DNA from: Gymnopilus junonius | Lineage: Eukaryota > Basidiomycota > Agaricomycetes > Agaricales > Galerinaceae | DNA length: 64,000 nt | NCBI GenBank assembly: GCA_015501075.1 | Contig: JADNYJ010000004.1 | Coordinates: 496,001-560,000, forward strand | Reading direction: 5' to 3' | Part shown: positions 47,801-61,700 of the stretch, in pieces | How positions within the stretch are numbered: the stretch's first letter is position 1 | How the letters are laid out: every line of letters begins with the position of its first letter | Made by a program: the position numbers and the translations under genes | Notes under the pieces: generated by a model | Told to the model about the DNA's origin: nothing | Databases searched by the model: none | Seen by the model: only the letters and a program-made list of their open reading frames with translations

Positions 47801-50800
47801 CGAAAATGAAAAAAAGTTGAGTGGGAGATGAGAAAATATAGGACGTAGGAGATGGCGGTTAGTAGACGAAACACGGCGACCCTTTATACTCTAATCCACA
47901 GCTTCTTGGAAAAGTGGAAAAGGTAATAGATCAAATGAGATTTGGCAGTGTAATCCCAGCATTTCTTTTCCCATTTGTTCGTTTACAGCCAGGCAGGTGT
48001 TCACCTGATGGTCCTGCGCAGCCGTATGGGGGACGCCAGATTTGTTGATAACTTGCTATACATCCACTTGGGACTAATATTTTCATCCTGATTGGACATT
48101 AGATGCAAGAGAAAATGAGAGCCGAAAAGTGAAACCGCTGGTGGATGCTTGTTTCCGTTTGATGTGATGAAATGCAGGACAGCGACCGGGATTCACGAAT
48201 GACATGACTCGCGGAATCCTTTGACGCTTTTTCCTGGAAAAGGTCCTGGAAAACACATTCGAATCAGTAAAGGATTCAACATGAGTCATCAGCCTTGGAA
48301 TCTAACAGTGGGGAGGCGCCCTTAGTTGGGTCTCCATTCTACGCGTAAAAACGCGACAGATATCCAGTGCAAATGGGAGGTAGATGCTCTGGGATGGCAT
48401 CGTGCACGCATATGCGTCAATAACGCGTCGTATGGCTGTTTCCTAGCAAATTTTGAGGCCAGGCAACACGAACTCGCGCCTTGCAACTGTTAGTAACAGT
48501 AGTAGTAGGATTTTAACCTGAATGGAATCGGATCGATCAAAATGCATCGATCAATGAACCACCCTTTTTGGACGTAGACCACCTTAGGCTTTAAGTTTGG
48601 GCAAGGCGTTGGCGGCATCAGGTTGCTCTATGTAACTCGGACAGGGTTGTGCGGGCTTTGGTCACATACGACTAAATTATGTTCTACGAAATGCACAATA
48701 ATCCGCACACGAAAATCTGTCGGGTGCCCTCTGTAATCCGAATCCCAAGTCTTGACTGCTCAAGTTTTTCTCCCTTTGGCCGAATACTATGTGGACCCTC
48801 TTCAAGGATTCGTTCGAGTCATAATCTCGTAGATGCGAATTCATCAACCTGATTGGCTTGACCGTCGACAACGCGTTGGACTCGGTATTCCGATCTTGTG
48901 AGATTGTCAAACAAAAAGTTTTTTTGCCCACTTGAAGTTGCTACGGGTATCATGCCCATAGTATCCTTAATCGTCGCAGAGAATTAGTAGGCCCCTCGCG
49001 GGCATATGCATAAAGATCTTTTCGGGAAATTTCTTTTTATGTCACAAGAATCAGAACGGCCTTGGTGAGAAGCTGAATGACGGCAATACGAATTTCATTC
49101 TGAGTCGAATTGAAAACTGGAAGGGGAAGCTAAGGCTGTCCCACTCTACGCTGCTAACTTGATTTTGAAGCTGGTTACTTGCGTCCTTGCCTGCAAATCA
49201 AATGAATATATTGCACTTCTCCTTTCGCACGGATGGCATGACATGGAAGCGACTAGCGCAGCGTATCACTGATAGATATCTAGATCTTCAATGAACCAGA
49301 TAATCTACATATTAAAAAGTGCGTAGTCTAAATTTCCCCTTCAATTCGACGACACATAACAAATCCACACCGCTTGATACAGTTGATCTAATTTTCCAGT
49401 CTATGTATCAACCTTAGAGAGGACCTCAGGACACACTCCCAGCAAGTTAAGTCAACCCAATAAAGCCGGAGAGGTCAAGTTCTGGGCCAGTTCTGGGAGT
49501 ATATGATGAAAGACAGAAACATTTTGTGCAATGTACAGATGGGGCAATATGTCATTTGCATGTTTGAAGGAGCAACAGCCTCGATCATGGCATTATCGAT
49601 GGGACTGGCAAGGCAATAAAAAAAATGTACTTCCATTCTTCACGAGTGCCTGAACAGTGCATCGAGCAATGCCGCACCCATTAAAGTTCTTCGAGCTCGA
49701 CGATTTAAGGCCACTTCATCTGATTAGCCGCCACGACGTTAAACGAGGCTGGCCTCGTTGCAAATTAACGGTGTGAACAAACTGGCCTCGTGGCTGCCAA
49801 AAGCGAACCTCCCGCACGTCGAGGCCCGACAATCAATTGTTGTGAAATTTGCGGCTCAGCCTCACCATGGTTTACTACGGCGGAGATTTCACAGAAGTTG
49901 AGTCATTTTTTACAACAAAAATCTCACAGCTTCCAGATTCATGGTCTCGAGCTCGGAGACAGGATATTGTAGGTAGGCGAACCCACCTGATGAGATACTC
50001 GGTAAAGAGACTGAAATTTTTGAAATCCTCTCGTCAGAAAGTCTGAAGCCAGCAGATGAGATTCTTTTGCTAGAGTGCAAGGCTCTTCCGAGATACACGA
50101 GCACTGTTGTTGCTCAGCTAGGAGACACCGAATTTTTCTTCCATACCCGTTAAAGTGGACGATGTGGTTCACCTAGCCAGTATTTCAACTGATCAATAAG
50201 GGCAAACCAAGGAGGGGTTGACCCTCTCCATATCTACGGTATCCTAAACATGGGTATATACTAGATGCGAGCTATTTTGATCTTGGTGGACTGAATTTCG
50301 GCTGATGTATTGAGTCCGCCGCGTAGTTAATTTGCCAGGATATTTAGACCTAAATAATCTTGGCAGATATTTATACCTGTTATGTCTGTTGATAACCTTC
50401 CAGTGAGACGGACGGTCTGAATAAAGTTTCTGTTATAACGGTCACAGGTTTGCAAGGTCCGACCGCATGTTCTCAAGAACCATAGGAGCAACAAGCTAAA
50501 ACTATGGCATGCAGTGCGTCATCTTCTTTTCCTTCTTCTTAAGGGTTCTCCACCTGAGAGAATGCCACGTCGACGAAGTTGTGTGGTCGAGTAGCGCTCA
50601 TGGAAGACTGCTGATCTATTTATAGAACAAGCGCCCAGAGGCTATATCAAATCTGTACATTTGTTAGCTTCTCAACTTACGACATCTAATATTTCAAGTT
50701 CTGGCCTTCGGAGTAACCAAGAAAAGTAGAAATCAATAACAATTAACCACCTCCTGCGACCGAGGACACAATGTTATCTAGATTCTTCCTACCGGAGTCA

Positions 50801-53751
50801 TTCATGTGTAACATAGGTTAGACTGGTTAGTGCGCAGCATCAACGCAGATTTTATAGAAAATTTCCAATCGAGATCAGTTACTACCTCACCACTGAAATT
50901 TTTGCCACAGCAACTCGATGACTCATTTACTAAACAGGAACTACAGTACATGTGAGCTTGACAGTGCATATCTTACCTTCTGCTGATGGCGGCCAGGGAT
51001 GACTTAGATACTGGAATACATTTGTATTGCAACCTCATTCACCATAAATCGTCAGGTAAACTATCTCTTATAGGTGAATTCTATGTAGACACCTATTGAC
51101 CTAAAGGAATTTTCATTCATGATCCGAAGGTCAGTTCGAACTTATCATTACCGGGCCTTTTGAGCTTAAGAATATTAAGTTACAGGTGGTATTAGCATTC
51201 CTCTGCTTGTTTCTACTATTTTCCGAGGCGTTTAAACAATAGATTTATCATTGCTCCAACTTACAGGATAAAGTAGGAATCCATATGTGCTAGACGTCTC
51301 TTTGTATTGCAAAGTAAAGCTTACTCGACTCATGCGATTGCCCGGGAGACATTCGGAGAAACATTGGCGAGTCTGTAAAAAAAGACTGAATAAGGATTCC
51401 AATGGCTCCATCCTTGGGTAAAGTTACTGCTCTAAGGCAGACCGTTTTGGACGGCGGTATGAACGCGCAGTTGGCTCCGAATGCCCCTACTTCTCCGTCG
51501 CACCCAGGTAATTGAATCAGTTTAACACATTTGGGATTATCATATCATGATCAGCTTTCATCCATTGACGTAGAATGGCCATAGGGTCAGAATGTAACAG
51601 CGCCTCCAGGGTCTTTCACGTAACCGTTGCGTAAGAGTCTTTCTTGTTCAGGTTACCAAACGGAAGTCTGGAAGCCTTGGGGTGTCCTTCATCTTTCATT
51701 GAAATTATGGGCATCCTTCCGGGATGTTCTTATGTGAGGACGTGAAGTAGAGCTAGACCGCATGTGTTTTCGGGTATCGGTGTTTTGTCCTCTCCATCTT
51801 GTCATAGCTCTTCACACCGGCAGACATGAATTGAATTGGTTCCTTTTTTTGAGTAAAAAATTTTCTACTCGTTGCCGTCAATAGATATCTTGGCGATAAG
51901 TCGCAACGGACACTGACGGCTCATTTCCAAGGCGGCTAAGCGAGGCGAGTCTACTGCCTTGCACAAAAAGTACGATCCTTCTTCATTGCAAATCTTGGCT
52001 TACAGAAGGGGAGTACTTCAATCTAAATGGAGTATAAATGCGTACCTTTAGAGGCATCACAACGCAAAAAAAAACCTGGGGCCAAGCGCGTGGTACAAAA
52101 CCAGTTACTTACTGACGTGTTAGCAATGGCTAAAGTACGATAAGTACCTCGAAAGACTGTAAAGCGGCAGAGCACTGGAAATGTCGCCATCTATAATTCC
52201 TAAATAGAGGAAAATTTCTGCTTAAGACGACCCATCTTCAATCAAGCTTTGATCAACCCACAGTGACAGCCATTCAGCAGAAAATTTGAAAGATCAAATA
52301 ACTTAACTGTAAGTCCGGATCAGATATACTTGGCCTCGGGATCCTCGTTCATGGACAGAATCTCAATACCTGTGCCAAGAGCTGAACAAAGCAGTTAGCT
52401 CGGGGAATAGGATTCCATCACTGGCATGGAAGAACGGGAGCGAAGTGAACGAACAAGTATTTGCCTCATGTTGCCGCACCGTGATCGCGAGTGCTCCGAG
52501 TCAGCAGCCGCTCGGCTTCACCCCGGCTTCTGAGCCTCAGTGTACTTTGTTTTCTTAATTCCACTTATATTCCTTGACTCCCGCGAGGCGTCGACACCAA
52601 GGAATCAAAGTCCCGATTCCGTGCTCCAAAAAGATATGCATACGTAGGTGTTACATCGTCCTGGCCAGTGCGGTGTGCTATTTGTATTTCTAGCAAAACG
52701 GATCTAATGTGCCCGCTTCCGGGGCTAAATTGCATGTGACGTCAGCGTCTACATAGGCTCTGAGTCTGCAGACAAAATCTCAACGGGCAATCTAATCGTC
52801 TTGTATTATTTACATGGCACCGCCTTTCGAGTCACCGTGACTCAAATACAGTTATGTGCCACCTACAAGGACCACCTATAGGTGACAAAAAACTAAATCA
52901 TGCACGCGGTCGCCAATTGCCAGTGCGCCACTAAGTACATACTTGTAGAACTAAGGATTGGAAGGGAAAACATAATCATCAGACTTGAAGAAAGGGGAAG
53001 ACACTGCTTTCCACGTTAAACTACTGGGGTACCTGTTGATATATTTTGCTTTTCAAAATCGTACGCCTTATTCTTTACATTTCTCCGGCTTTGAAATGCG
53101 TGATCTCCTCGGACAGGGGAAAACTATCGAACTTTAAGAGAATCGGCCTCCTTGGTAGCACTGCCCAGGATTGGGAAAGTTTCCGTATCATCGGGCTAAC
53201 CACTGCAAGGAGGACTTTATTAAGAAAGGATTACACCTCACTCGGTGAAGATCTTGACTTATGCAAATCAATAACGTAAAAACTCAAAATTAGGCATGCG
53301 TGGAATAGAGATTGCGATTGACATCAAACTCGACTAAATGCTTGTAGATAACTATGTGTACAAAGGCCTCAAAATAAACCTACCAACGAAGAATATATAC
53401 ATAAGGCAAGTACGGTCGTGGTGCGGAAAGGTAAAGAATGGAACTGCGAATGCGTCGGTTGGGCGAGTATGAAGGTTGGTTGCGTGCGTTGCATACAGGA
53501 GAATGGGGATGAGACGGGTGGAGGATCGGAGAACGTCGACTACTGCATGATATGTAATGGAACGCAGCAAGCGACCAGTACCAAACATGACGTATCCAGA
53601 TCCCAAAAGAAATGCGCGAAAGATGAACGTCCACCAATCACGCAAGTAAAGATGGTGATTCCGTATGAGACTGCAATCAAAAAGACATACCTACCGGTAG
53701 CACATCCACACTTCGCACCACGTCGAGTGCTCGCTCTAGAGTCTCGTGCTC
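47801..53751. other. Gene-poor 6 kb region
   Basis: No ORF above 100 codons and no recognisable exon chain occurs on either strand in about 6 kb, in a window where genes otherwise average one per 2-3 kb. Possible fragments: a + strand open stretch around 49790-50046, another near 49530-49640, and an exon-like stretch at 51402-51505. Sequence is not low-complexity. It could be decayed transposon or gene sequence beyond recognition, or a non-coding transcript locus. No terminal repeats or tRNA were recognised. Confidence 0.5.
51402..51508 (+). other. Orphan exon-like stretch
   Basis: ATG at 51402 opens MAPSLGKVTALRQTVLDGGM then NAQLAPNAPTSPSHP, ending at a GTAATT donor-like site, with good start context (CCAATGGCT). 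The following acceptor candidates do not lead to a long frame. Possibly a relic first exon. Unrecognised. Confidence 0.25.
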
Positions 53752-55412
53752 TTACGAAGAATCCGTGAAGTTGTTGTAGATCAACAGATTCGGAGTCTTG
53801 CTTGGCAAATCTGTCAAGAGACCACGAGACGACAACGCCAACAGTGCCTTCTTCAACTGAGCAGGCGTGAGCGTAGGTGGGGGAATGGGAGCAACATCAT
53901 CCTCAGATCCGTCCAAGATCACGTCAAGGAAAGCAGGGGTGGGGAGGTAGCTGGTGATGAAAGACGGCAACGCCTTGTGCGCCATGGCGTACAGAGAAAG
54001 AGGGGATGAAGAACCACTGAAAGGGGAAGAAAGAACACGCTGAGAGTGGAGAGAGACGAGCTCGTCATTGACGAAAGTCGGATTGAATTCCTTGGAAGGA
54101 TAGAGGGAAAGGAGGTAAGCAAGCAGGCCGGCTGTGTGAGGAGAAGCCATAGATGTTCCGGAAAGGGTAGCGGTAGCGTAGGGGCTACCCTTGTAGGTGG
54201 ACACAATGTTTAAACCAGGTGCAAAGACATCAACGCACTCTCCATGGTTGGAGAAATAGGCGCGTTCATCGCCGACGGTGGAAGCGCCAACAGTGACTGC
54301 CTTCTCTGCCGCAGCAGGAGAGTAGTTGCAGGCATCGCGATTGTCGTTGCCTAGAAAAGAACGTTAACATTCAAATGTAAGGAAGCATGCAACTAAAGGA
54401 ACGTACCGGCAGCAACAGCAAAGTGTAATCCACCGTCAACAGCGCGGTTGACAGCTTGGTCCAAAGCCTGAGATTTGCCACCTCCGAGACTCATGTTCGC
54501 GACAGAGCCCTTGTGGCTGGTCTTGCCAGTAGCGGCCAATTCGGCAGCAGCAGCTTGCAGTTTGGCCTTTGCGCTCTTAGCAGCCCAGGCGACTCCACCG
54601 ACGACGTCAGACATGCTACCACTTCCATTGGAGCCAAGGACCTTGACGGCGATGACATGGGCCTTCTTGGCAACACCATACTTTGCAGAGGCGATGGTAC
54701 CGGCACAATGGCTACCATGACCGTTGCCGTCCTCGTCAACGTCGTTGAGAGGAATGGTCTTTCCCCAGGAAGCGCGACCTTCGAACTCAACATGTTCAAT
54801 GTTAATGCCAGTGTCCACGACGTAGACATCGACGCCCTCGCCGCCCTGAGGGTCATAGAGGTACTTGGAGTAGGTACCGAGAGTAAGCCTCGAACGGTGG
54901 CTAATACGTGCCAAACCCTATAATAACCAGGCGACAAGTGCGGAGTCAGGTTACATGTGACAGACAAGACGAATATGGTGTGTAAAGCTCACCCAGGGAG
55001 CAGACTTCTGAATATCCAGAGCCTTAACAACTTGGTCTTTCTCAACGTAAGCGACCTCAGGCATTCTCCTAATTTGCTCTACAACGGAATCTGTGAAACG
55101 ACCAGCGTAACCTTTGATGTGACTATCATAGACTTGCGAAACGCCAGACTCGTCGCCAACGAAAGGATCAGCGTTGTGCGCTGCCAGGAGGAAGTTCATG
55201 TGGTTGTCCACAACCGTCGAGGGGAGGTCATCTTTGAGAATGACGATGTAGGAGTTGTTAATGGTCCCGTGCGGGTGGTCCTCAGCGACAAGAGGAGCAA
55301 TAGATAGGGGTGACGAGCTCCTCTGGAAGCTTGAGCTCGTCGAGAGCGGTGTAGAGAGGACAGAGGTAGCTATAGATAAGGCCAACACGGACCACTTGAG
55401 GAGGGCGGACAT
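53752..55412 (-). CDS. Secreted subtilisin-like serine protease (S8A, proteinase K/cerevisin type)
   Basis: Start MSALLKWSVLALSIATSVLS is a signal peptide. An inhibitor-I9 propeptide follows (NNSYIVILKDDLPSTVVDNH, IKGYAGRFTDSVVEQIRRMP, EVAYVEKDQVVKA). The mature peptidase opens with APWGLARISHRS and carries all catalytic residues: Asp in VYVVDTGINIEHVEFEG, His in GNGHGSHCAGTIAS, oxyanion Asn in HFAVAAGNDNRDACNYSPA (an intron splits AAG|N), and Ser in LSGTSMASPHTAGLLAYL. Three exons, about 500 residues. The C-terminal 100 residues (after LLSLYPSKEF) are less conserved and end NNFTDSS. Extracellular or vacuolar proteolysis is the family role. An upstream Met (55487) is in frame but the chosen one gives a normal signal peptide. 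Confidence 0.92.
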
Positions 55413-55671
55413 GGTGGTTGTGAAGAGAAACAAGCTGACGCGGAGCTCTGGGGAAAGTGATGAACCTTTGTTGACATTTGTTTGCAATTCAGTTCTGAGT
55501 CACAGCGCAGCGCCTCTGATAGCCTTATCGCGCAATATGGAAGCTACATACATCTGGCGACGACAGAAAGGATTTCTGGACAAAAATACATGACAGCCTC
55601 GGAAGAAAGGTTGACATACTACCGAGATATCCATTTCGTTTTATTTCGAAACCAGCTCATAGATCGCCTTC
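55413..55671. promoter_or_regulatory. Promoter interval of the subtilase gene
   Basis: 259 bp between the protease start and the stop of the upstream glycosidase-like gene on the same strand. It must hold the protease promoter and the upstream gene's terminator. No clear TATA motif. Confidence 0.3.
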
Positions 55672-58600
55672 CTAGGACGGTTCAACCAAGCCCAAGAAAC
55701 CATAGGACCACAGCTGTATGGCGTCAGACTCCGTTCCATCAGGCGAAAGTGTCGCCAGGTCGGCAACAGAGAACATCTTTGTCGTATTGTCAAAGGAATA
55801 GGACCAAACTTCTGAATAGATACCTGTTTCCAAGATTAGCACGCTATCTCCCCAAAGCAATCCAAAATCCGCAACACTCACTGCTTGAAGCACCATTGAT
55901 AGAAGTCCATAGCCTTGCCTGGGCTGCTTGCAATCTTTGCACGAGGGCCAAATCTCCGCACCATACCGGCTTCGGAGAAGGTGGTGGATTGATATCAACG
56001 CTTGAGGCGCTCGCGGTGGAGTTACAGAACCCAAGCTGCCTGGCCAAGCCGCCTGTCATGAGAGCTTGTTGGAAGGACCACACTACTGTTCCATGATGGG
56101 CTGTCCGGTCAAGAACTTGGACATTTGTTCTGTTAGAATCATAAGCAGGGTTCCCCACAACCATGCCTATATTCGTAAGCAAGCCTAAAATAAATTTACG
56201 TGTTGATAGTTAGAATGCAGGTCCGTGTATTAATCTGAGCAGTATCACCCCATTTTCGGGCAACAATGTGGCGCACCTCGAGGGTAAGGGGTCAAAGCGT
56301 TTACTACGTGCTGCAAAAATGCTGCGGTCACATTTGTGCCAAACAGCAGATTGAACCCCATATCGGAATTAAGCACCTGAACCATGCAGTCATCAGATAA
56401 ATAGGGCCTAAATATTCAATGTGGATTACGCACCTCAACGGGGCTTCCGTCGGCCATCAACGACAAGGCAAAGAAGCTCACATTGCCGCCCGACAATGAG
56501 CTGTTTCCTAACAGACTTGAATCGAGCGAAGCTTCTTGCACAAAATCCTCTAGCATCTGCTCCGCCGTTGCCCCGTCCACAGAGATTTCCAACAGCCCAG
56601 GGGCTTCCTGTTCCCACTTCTCAGCTACGGCTGTGATGTTCAGCTCAGCTGGCAGGTCAAGGTCTCCGAGGTTCAATATCCCAGCTTTCGCTAGGTTATC
56701 AATTGCCCGCAAGTCTGCTAGGACCAAAGCGACATTGACGTCAAACGGAATTGTTCCATATCCTGTCCCTTGATTACTGTCTCTCCAGTTCCCTACAGGT
56801 TGGCCTGGGCGAAACGCAAGCAGTTGAGCAAAGGTGGGCGGGTTGGCATTAAAGAAAGGCAAAGCTCGATTGATGTTGTATGACGTAATCCTGGTGCGCA
56901 GTTAGCGACACCGACCCAGATGACAACCGAGCAAAAAATACCTGTTGACGATGTCCAAATAGGTACCACTTTGCAACGTAGCTTGCTTGGCTAAAAACTG
57001 CGATGATCGATTCTTGCCTTGAGGTAATTCAAGGAAGTAATGTGCCATGGCTGGTAGCAAGTACAAATCTTCAGGTTTGGATTTTGAGATTTACAAATTA
57101 TACGCCGATTACGAGGCTAATTACCTGTATCAATCATCTATCACTGACACGTTAGTTGTATGCGTAGAAGAAGTTAGAGGGTAACGAACTTTGTAGTCGT
57201 AGAAGGGCGTGTTTCCAAGGTCAGGTTGTCCATTTCCAATATTGACCTATAAGAAAGGTGAACTTGGGAATTAACCACTCAAATACAAATGTACGAAGGA
57301 AGCATAATCCCCTAAAATCCGAATTGGGTGCAAACCAATAGTAAGATTGAAAAAAAACACGAACCTATGGTTTTTTCGTGACATAGAGCCCCGGTAGAAT
57401 TTGCACGCTCAATGACGGCCCCAAGAGCATCCTCAACGGCATTGGGAGTAAGAAGCGGCATTAGCATGCGCAGAGCGATCATAGAATCGCGGCCAAAATA
57501 CTATTATATCCGAATATGTCAGGACTAATCATCTCGAAGAATAAATAAATTAGAACACACCGTCAAGAACCGCCATCCACCAGCCGTAAATTTATTCTGG
57601 AACGTCAAAAACGAAACCTATCAAAACAGATCAATGGGGGGTCGGAATAGCCAAACGCCAAGCAGGTCACCTGTTCCGTAACATTTTCAGGCAATGTTGG
57701 CAGGACATTTTTGATTGTAGTAGTGTTGGCCTTGTTCGGTGTCATGAATAACCCGTCTACGTCCAAGCCAGTAAGACTCGTTTCATTGGTCATAACTTGC
57801 ACACGGACGTGGTTTGCCATTTGTTTGTGTTGTCCAACCTTCGAACTATCCTCCGTGAGGCTAGTTTGACTGTCAAATCGTCTTGGCGCACGAGAGGATC
57901 CACGAGGAAGGATTATGTCGATTGTTGGAGGTGTAAATGTCCCATTGGAACTGGGTACAACTGAAAGTCGGGCTGAGCTTCCAGATGGGATGGAAAGGAC
58001 GAGATCCACGGATTTAAACACCGGTGTATGAGGTTTTGGATTATGGTGGCTAGAAGATAACGATAACGAGGGAGAAGGACTGCTGTTCGTGTCATTGATA
58101 TATTGTCTATGAAGCCTTACCTCCGTCGAGCTGAAAGATGGCAGGGTGTAGTCGAATATTTCGTGCATTGTTCCTGAGCCTTCAACATAATCTATTCATA
58201 CAAATGAGTAATTTGAGTAAAGTCGTAGAACCATAGGGAAAGGAAGAACTAACCTCTCATGGCACGCACAGCTCCCACTATGGTCACACCTACGTAGTAT
58301 TGGCATTGAAAATCAAATCCGCCTCGATGCCTCTGTTCCCATCTTGTCCCAGAATGCTCTTCATCGTTCCATTGACCAGTTCTATATTCAGCTGCGAAGT
58401 CAAATCCGTCACATTGTTCGAGACCTTCGGGAGGAAATACACCAGAGCACCGTTGTTGCCTGCCGGAAGAGCAACAACCAAGCGTCGCGTAATACTCGCA
58501 CTGGCTGATGTACTCGTCAGAAGGAGCTGACCGGTGGTGATGTTGTCCCGAAAGAAGTAGTTTTCGTTGCTTCCACTCGTTACATGGAAGGATGTGCTTG

Positions 58601-58718
58601 TTGGGACTGGGGCGGGTAGTGTGGAAGACGGTGGGTTAGGACGTCTCTGGAAGGACAATGCAGCCCTCGAAAGGACAGGCAAAAAATTACAATAGGTGAA
58701 AAACAAAAATAGCCGCAT
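55672..58718 (-). CDS. Secreted six-hairpin glycosidase-like protein
   Basis: Signal peptide MRLFLFFTYCNFLPVLSRAA, then a beta-rich N-terminal region (SASITRRLVVALPAGNNGAL, VHFLP-type repeats, N-glycosylation sites such as NVT, NDT, NTT). The catalytic-type segment has FLTFQNKFTAGGWRF, YFGRDSMIALRMLMPLLTPN, AVEDALGAVIERANSTGALC, HEETIGDYASF, NTPFYDYKMIDTDLYLLPAM, PVGNWRDSNQGTGYGTIPFD and VLDRTAHHGTVVWSFQQALM. GRDS with HEE..GD and NWRDS..G resemble the active-site regions of (alpha/alpha)6-barrel enzymes such as GH63/GH15 and bacterial glycogen-debranching-like proteins. About 850 residues over at least eight exons. The exact GH family is not assigned. Neighbouring the subtilase, it suggests a small secreted-hydrolase pair. 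Confidence 0.72.
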
Positions 58719-61700
58719 AGTGTTCCGGCCTGAGTTTACCCAGCATTTCCGGTGCTTTGAGGTCCATCCACATTATATACCCTTGCAGAAGAAGGAAGAA
58801 GAAAAGACTGCAGATCAGGGTAAAGTCAGGTGGTACAGTATATATTTTGGAGAAATGCCACACCTCCGTTTCTAAACTTGATTGGCTTCTGAATGAAAGC
58901 CATGACGCGCTTATAGTGCTCATGCATTAATCTATTGATCACCAGCTGGTAAGCGGTGTCCCAGTGGAGAGAAATGTCATGCACGTACCCATGACTGTCT
59001 GACTAACAAGATTTCGGCCCGTCGACTTGAGCATTGAGGGGCATTGATAAATGGCCCAATAAATTTATACTGGAGTAAAGGTGGCGTCGAGCTTCGAGTG
59101 TCTGAACATAAGAACGAAAATTTCTAAATGTTCTCCATGTCAGGACATCATTGAGTATAGACTGCTCCTAGAAAAATGGTGAAAACAGGGTACTTAGTAT
59201 GTCAAGTGATTAGACAGAGAAAAGACAAACCTCATGTTTAACTGCTCAGGAAGTCGAGCATTGACACAGAAGTCTTAGAGTATGCTCAAGATGCATCCAT
59301 GCCACGGATTGTGACGATATGGTTGACTTGAGTCCTGGGAAAAAGGATGGCATCCTCGAAGTTTGTATGAAGACATTGATTATGACAATGTCGAATCTGA
59401 CTGAAGCTTTAATTCCTCAACACCCCCGGTGGCTAAACGGATGAGAAATGACGCTTAGGCTCAACCAATTCAAACATACCGCCAAAACCGCTCCAACGTT
59501 CGCTCTATTCGCAACTCTCAACGAAGTTTGGACGAAGGTTGTTATACTGCATTGCCCTTGAAAATCGACTGGATGCCACGCAAGGGACCTTCAAATATAG
59601 AACATAAAATACCCCACCCAGTGGCGTCGACTCTGACATTTTCACGCAAAACGGAGGGGAACTAGGCTGTTCAAAATGGAAGAGGCTAAATGATATGGTG
59701 TAATGAAGAAGCCAGTTGGTGATCAGAAAAAATAAAATAAAAGATCAACCAGAAAATTACACGATCACAGGGGCCACTTTCAGCTCCTTCGCTGCGATAA
59801 TACTCTTCGTTCTTGGTGACCATTCTGCTTGTATTGTCAGCTTCTCCTGTCTAGGATACTGCGTTGTCTTCCTAAAAGCTACCAACGCGTGAAAGGGAAC
59901 AACATTTTCTTTGTCCAGCCCAAGTCAAGCCACTGTTTCATCTCACTGAGGCGACTCCGTGTCGAGCCGCAGACAGTGCCAATTCTTAATCTGCAGAATC
60001 ATTCAGTTAAGGAGGTGGCCAACGGATCGCTTGCATCTAATAAGCACTCGACGAGGTATCTCTCGGGCTACCGGCTCCGGCAATTTTTTTCCATGTCTCT
60101 TGCCTCTTCTGCAATCTGCAGGTCTCCTTTCCATCCTGGATGATCTGCGCCAAGTATGTCGCCGTTCACCTTTGATCCGGGTTCCAGCATTCACATACAA
60201 TAATGGTCTAGCCTAGGTCCTCCATTCCCATGAGTAATAAATGCACCTTCTAGTCCCGTCGTTAGAAAAAGCTGGACTCGAGATAGGGGCATCTATCATG
60301 GATCAGACGACGCTAGGCAAGTGTGGGCATATGAATGTATACAATGGGGTGCATGGAGGACGAATACGATTGCAGACACACCTTTAAGTTGTTGAGTAGT
60401 GATTGTGTGGCCTGCGGCTGGATATCGGTCACCTCTATGGTTATAGAGGCAACCTAGCTGAGCTTTGTTACTCTAGGCATAAGGTGAGAATCAGACCATT
60501 GCAGAGGATTTTGGCGACGAGCAGGCTCCGAGGAAGGACCATTTGGGTCTGGTGATGGCTAGGCGCGAGGGCGTTGCATTCGCTTTCTATAGGGCTTGGT
60601 TAGTTCCCTCCTTTGGAGCCGCTTCAAGACGAATCATGCCTGTATATGCCCATAGAATTCTTTGCCCCAGTTCACATCTGCGGTAAGCATCCATGTTCGT
60701 CGATATTCGCATTCACGGTCGCAACAGTTCCCTCTTATTCCAGAGTCGGAGAGGTCGGTGTGCTATAACTTCTTGCGAATGACGGAGCGTAGGTGGCAAG
60801 CTTATATAGGCACAGCTGACTGAGATTTATCGATGGGAAGAAAGGCATGGCTCTAAGACCAATTCAGGAGTTACGTGGACTGTAAACAAAGGTAGAAAAT
60901 TTATTTGTTGACAATATGGAACCTTACCCCTCCCTCCCTGCCTTATGATTGCGGCAGATCTGTGCAGGCTAGAGAAGAGTGCGTTTCCGTCGCAGTAAAC
61001 GGCTTATAGTAAAGATCTATGCTTCTAATTGTCATAAGCCATGAATGTGTGCTTATTATCAGACAGCCTTGCAGACACATCCAAATGCATTAAATTTTCC
61101 GGCCTCACATGTGCTTACTGAAGGGTTGTGGACCTCAGTAGAGAGCTCGGAAGTTTTTACTATCGCAATCGTCGCGTCTCACTATGGGAGGCAGGAGCTT
61201 CCACCAAAAATATTTTCGAATGCAGGTGGAGCGTCTTGGCACCTTCGACGACAAAACCAGTATAATACGTGTCGCAACTTATCTATAAAATACATAAACG
61301 CCAATTGTATTTGTTAAGGTTACGTTACAGAGTGTGCTATACCTTCGAAGAAGCTCAAGCGTGGCTAATCTGTGGAGTTGAACCGGGTGGGCGCTTCAGA
61401 TGATTCCAATAGGATCCAATCAAGTATTCTGTGAGAAATTAAATCAAATGTATTCAACCCCCTTCTGACATTCAATTAATACCATTCTTATTCCCTGGGG
61501 TCTGTTCCATTCTACTTCCACAGGAATCAAGTATTTGTAACCCTTCTTGATACGTGGCTCTGCAGCATTTCTAACTGCTACTCTCATTAAGATCTCGATC
61601 GAGCAGATTGGGTAGGTGGCCCCACCACGTTTTTTTAGGAAAAAGAACGCCTGAAGAATATTGCCTTAATCCCTTGTTTAGTAAGTGACATCTACGCGTG

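Noticed and set aside
54456..54923. 155-codon + strand ORF
   Set aside because: Antisense shadow of the subtilase catalytic exon, which has all catalytic motifs on the minus strand.
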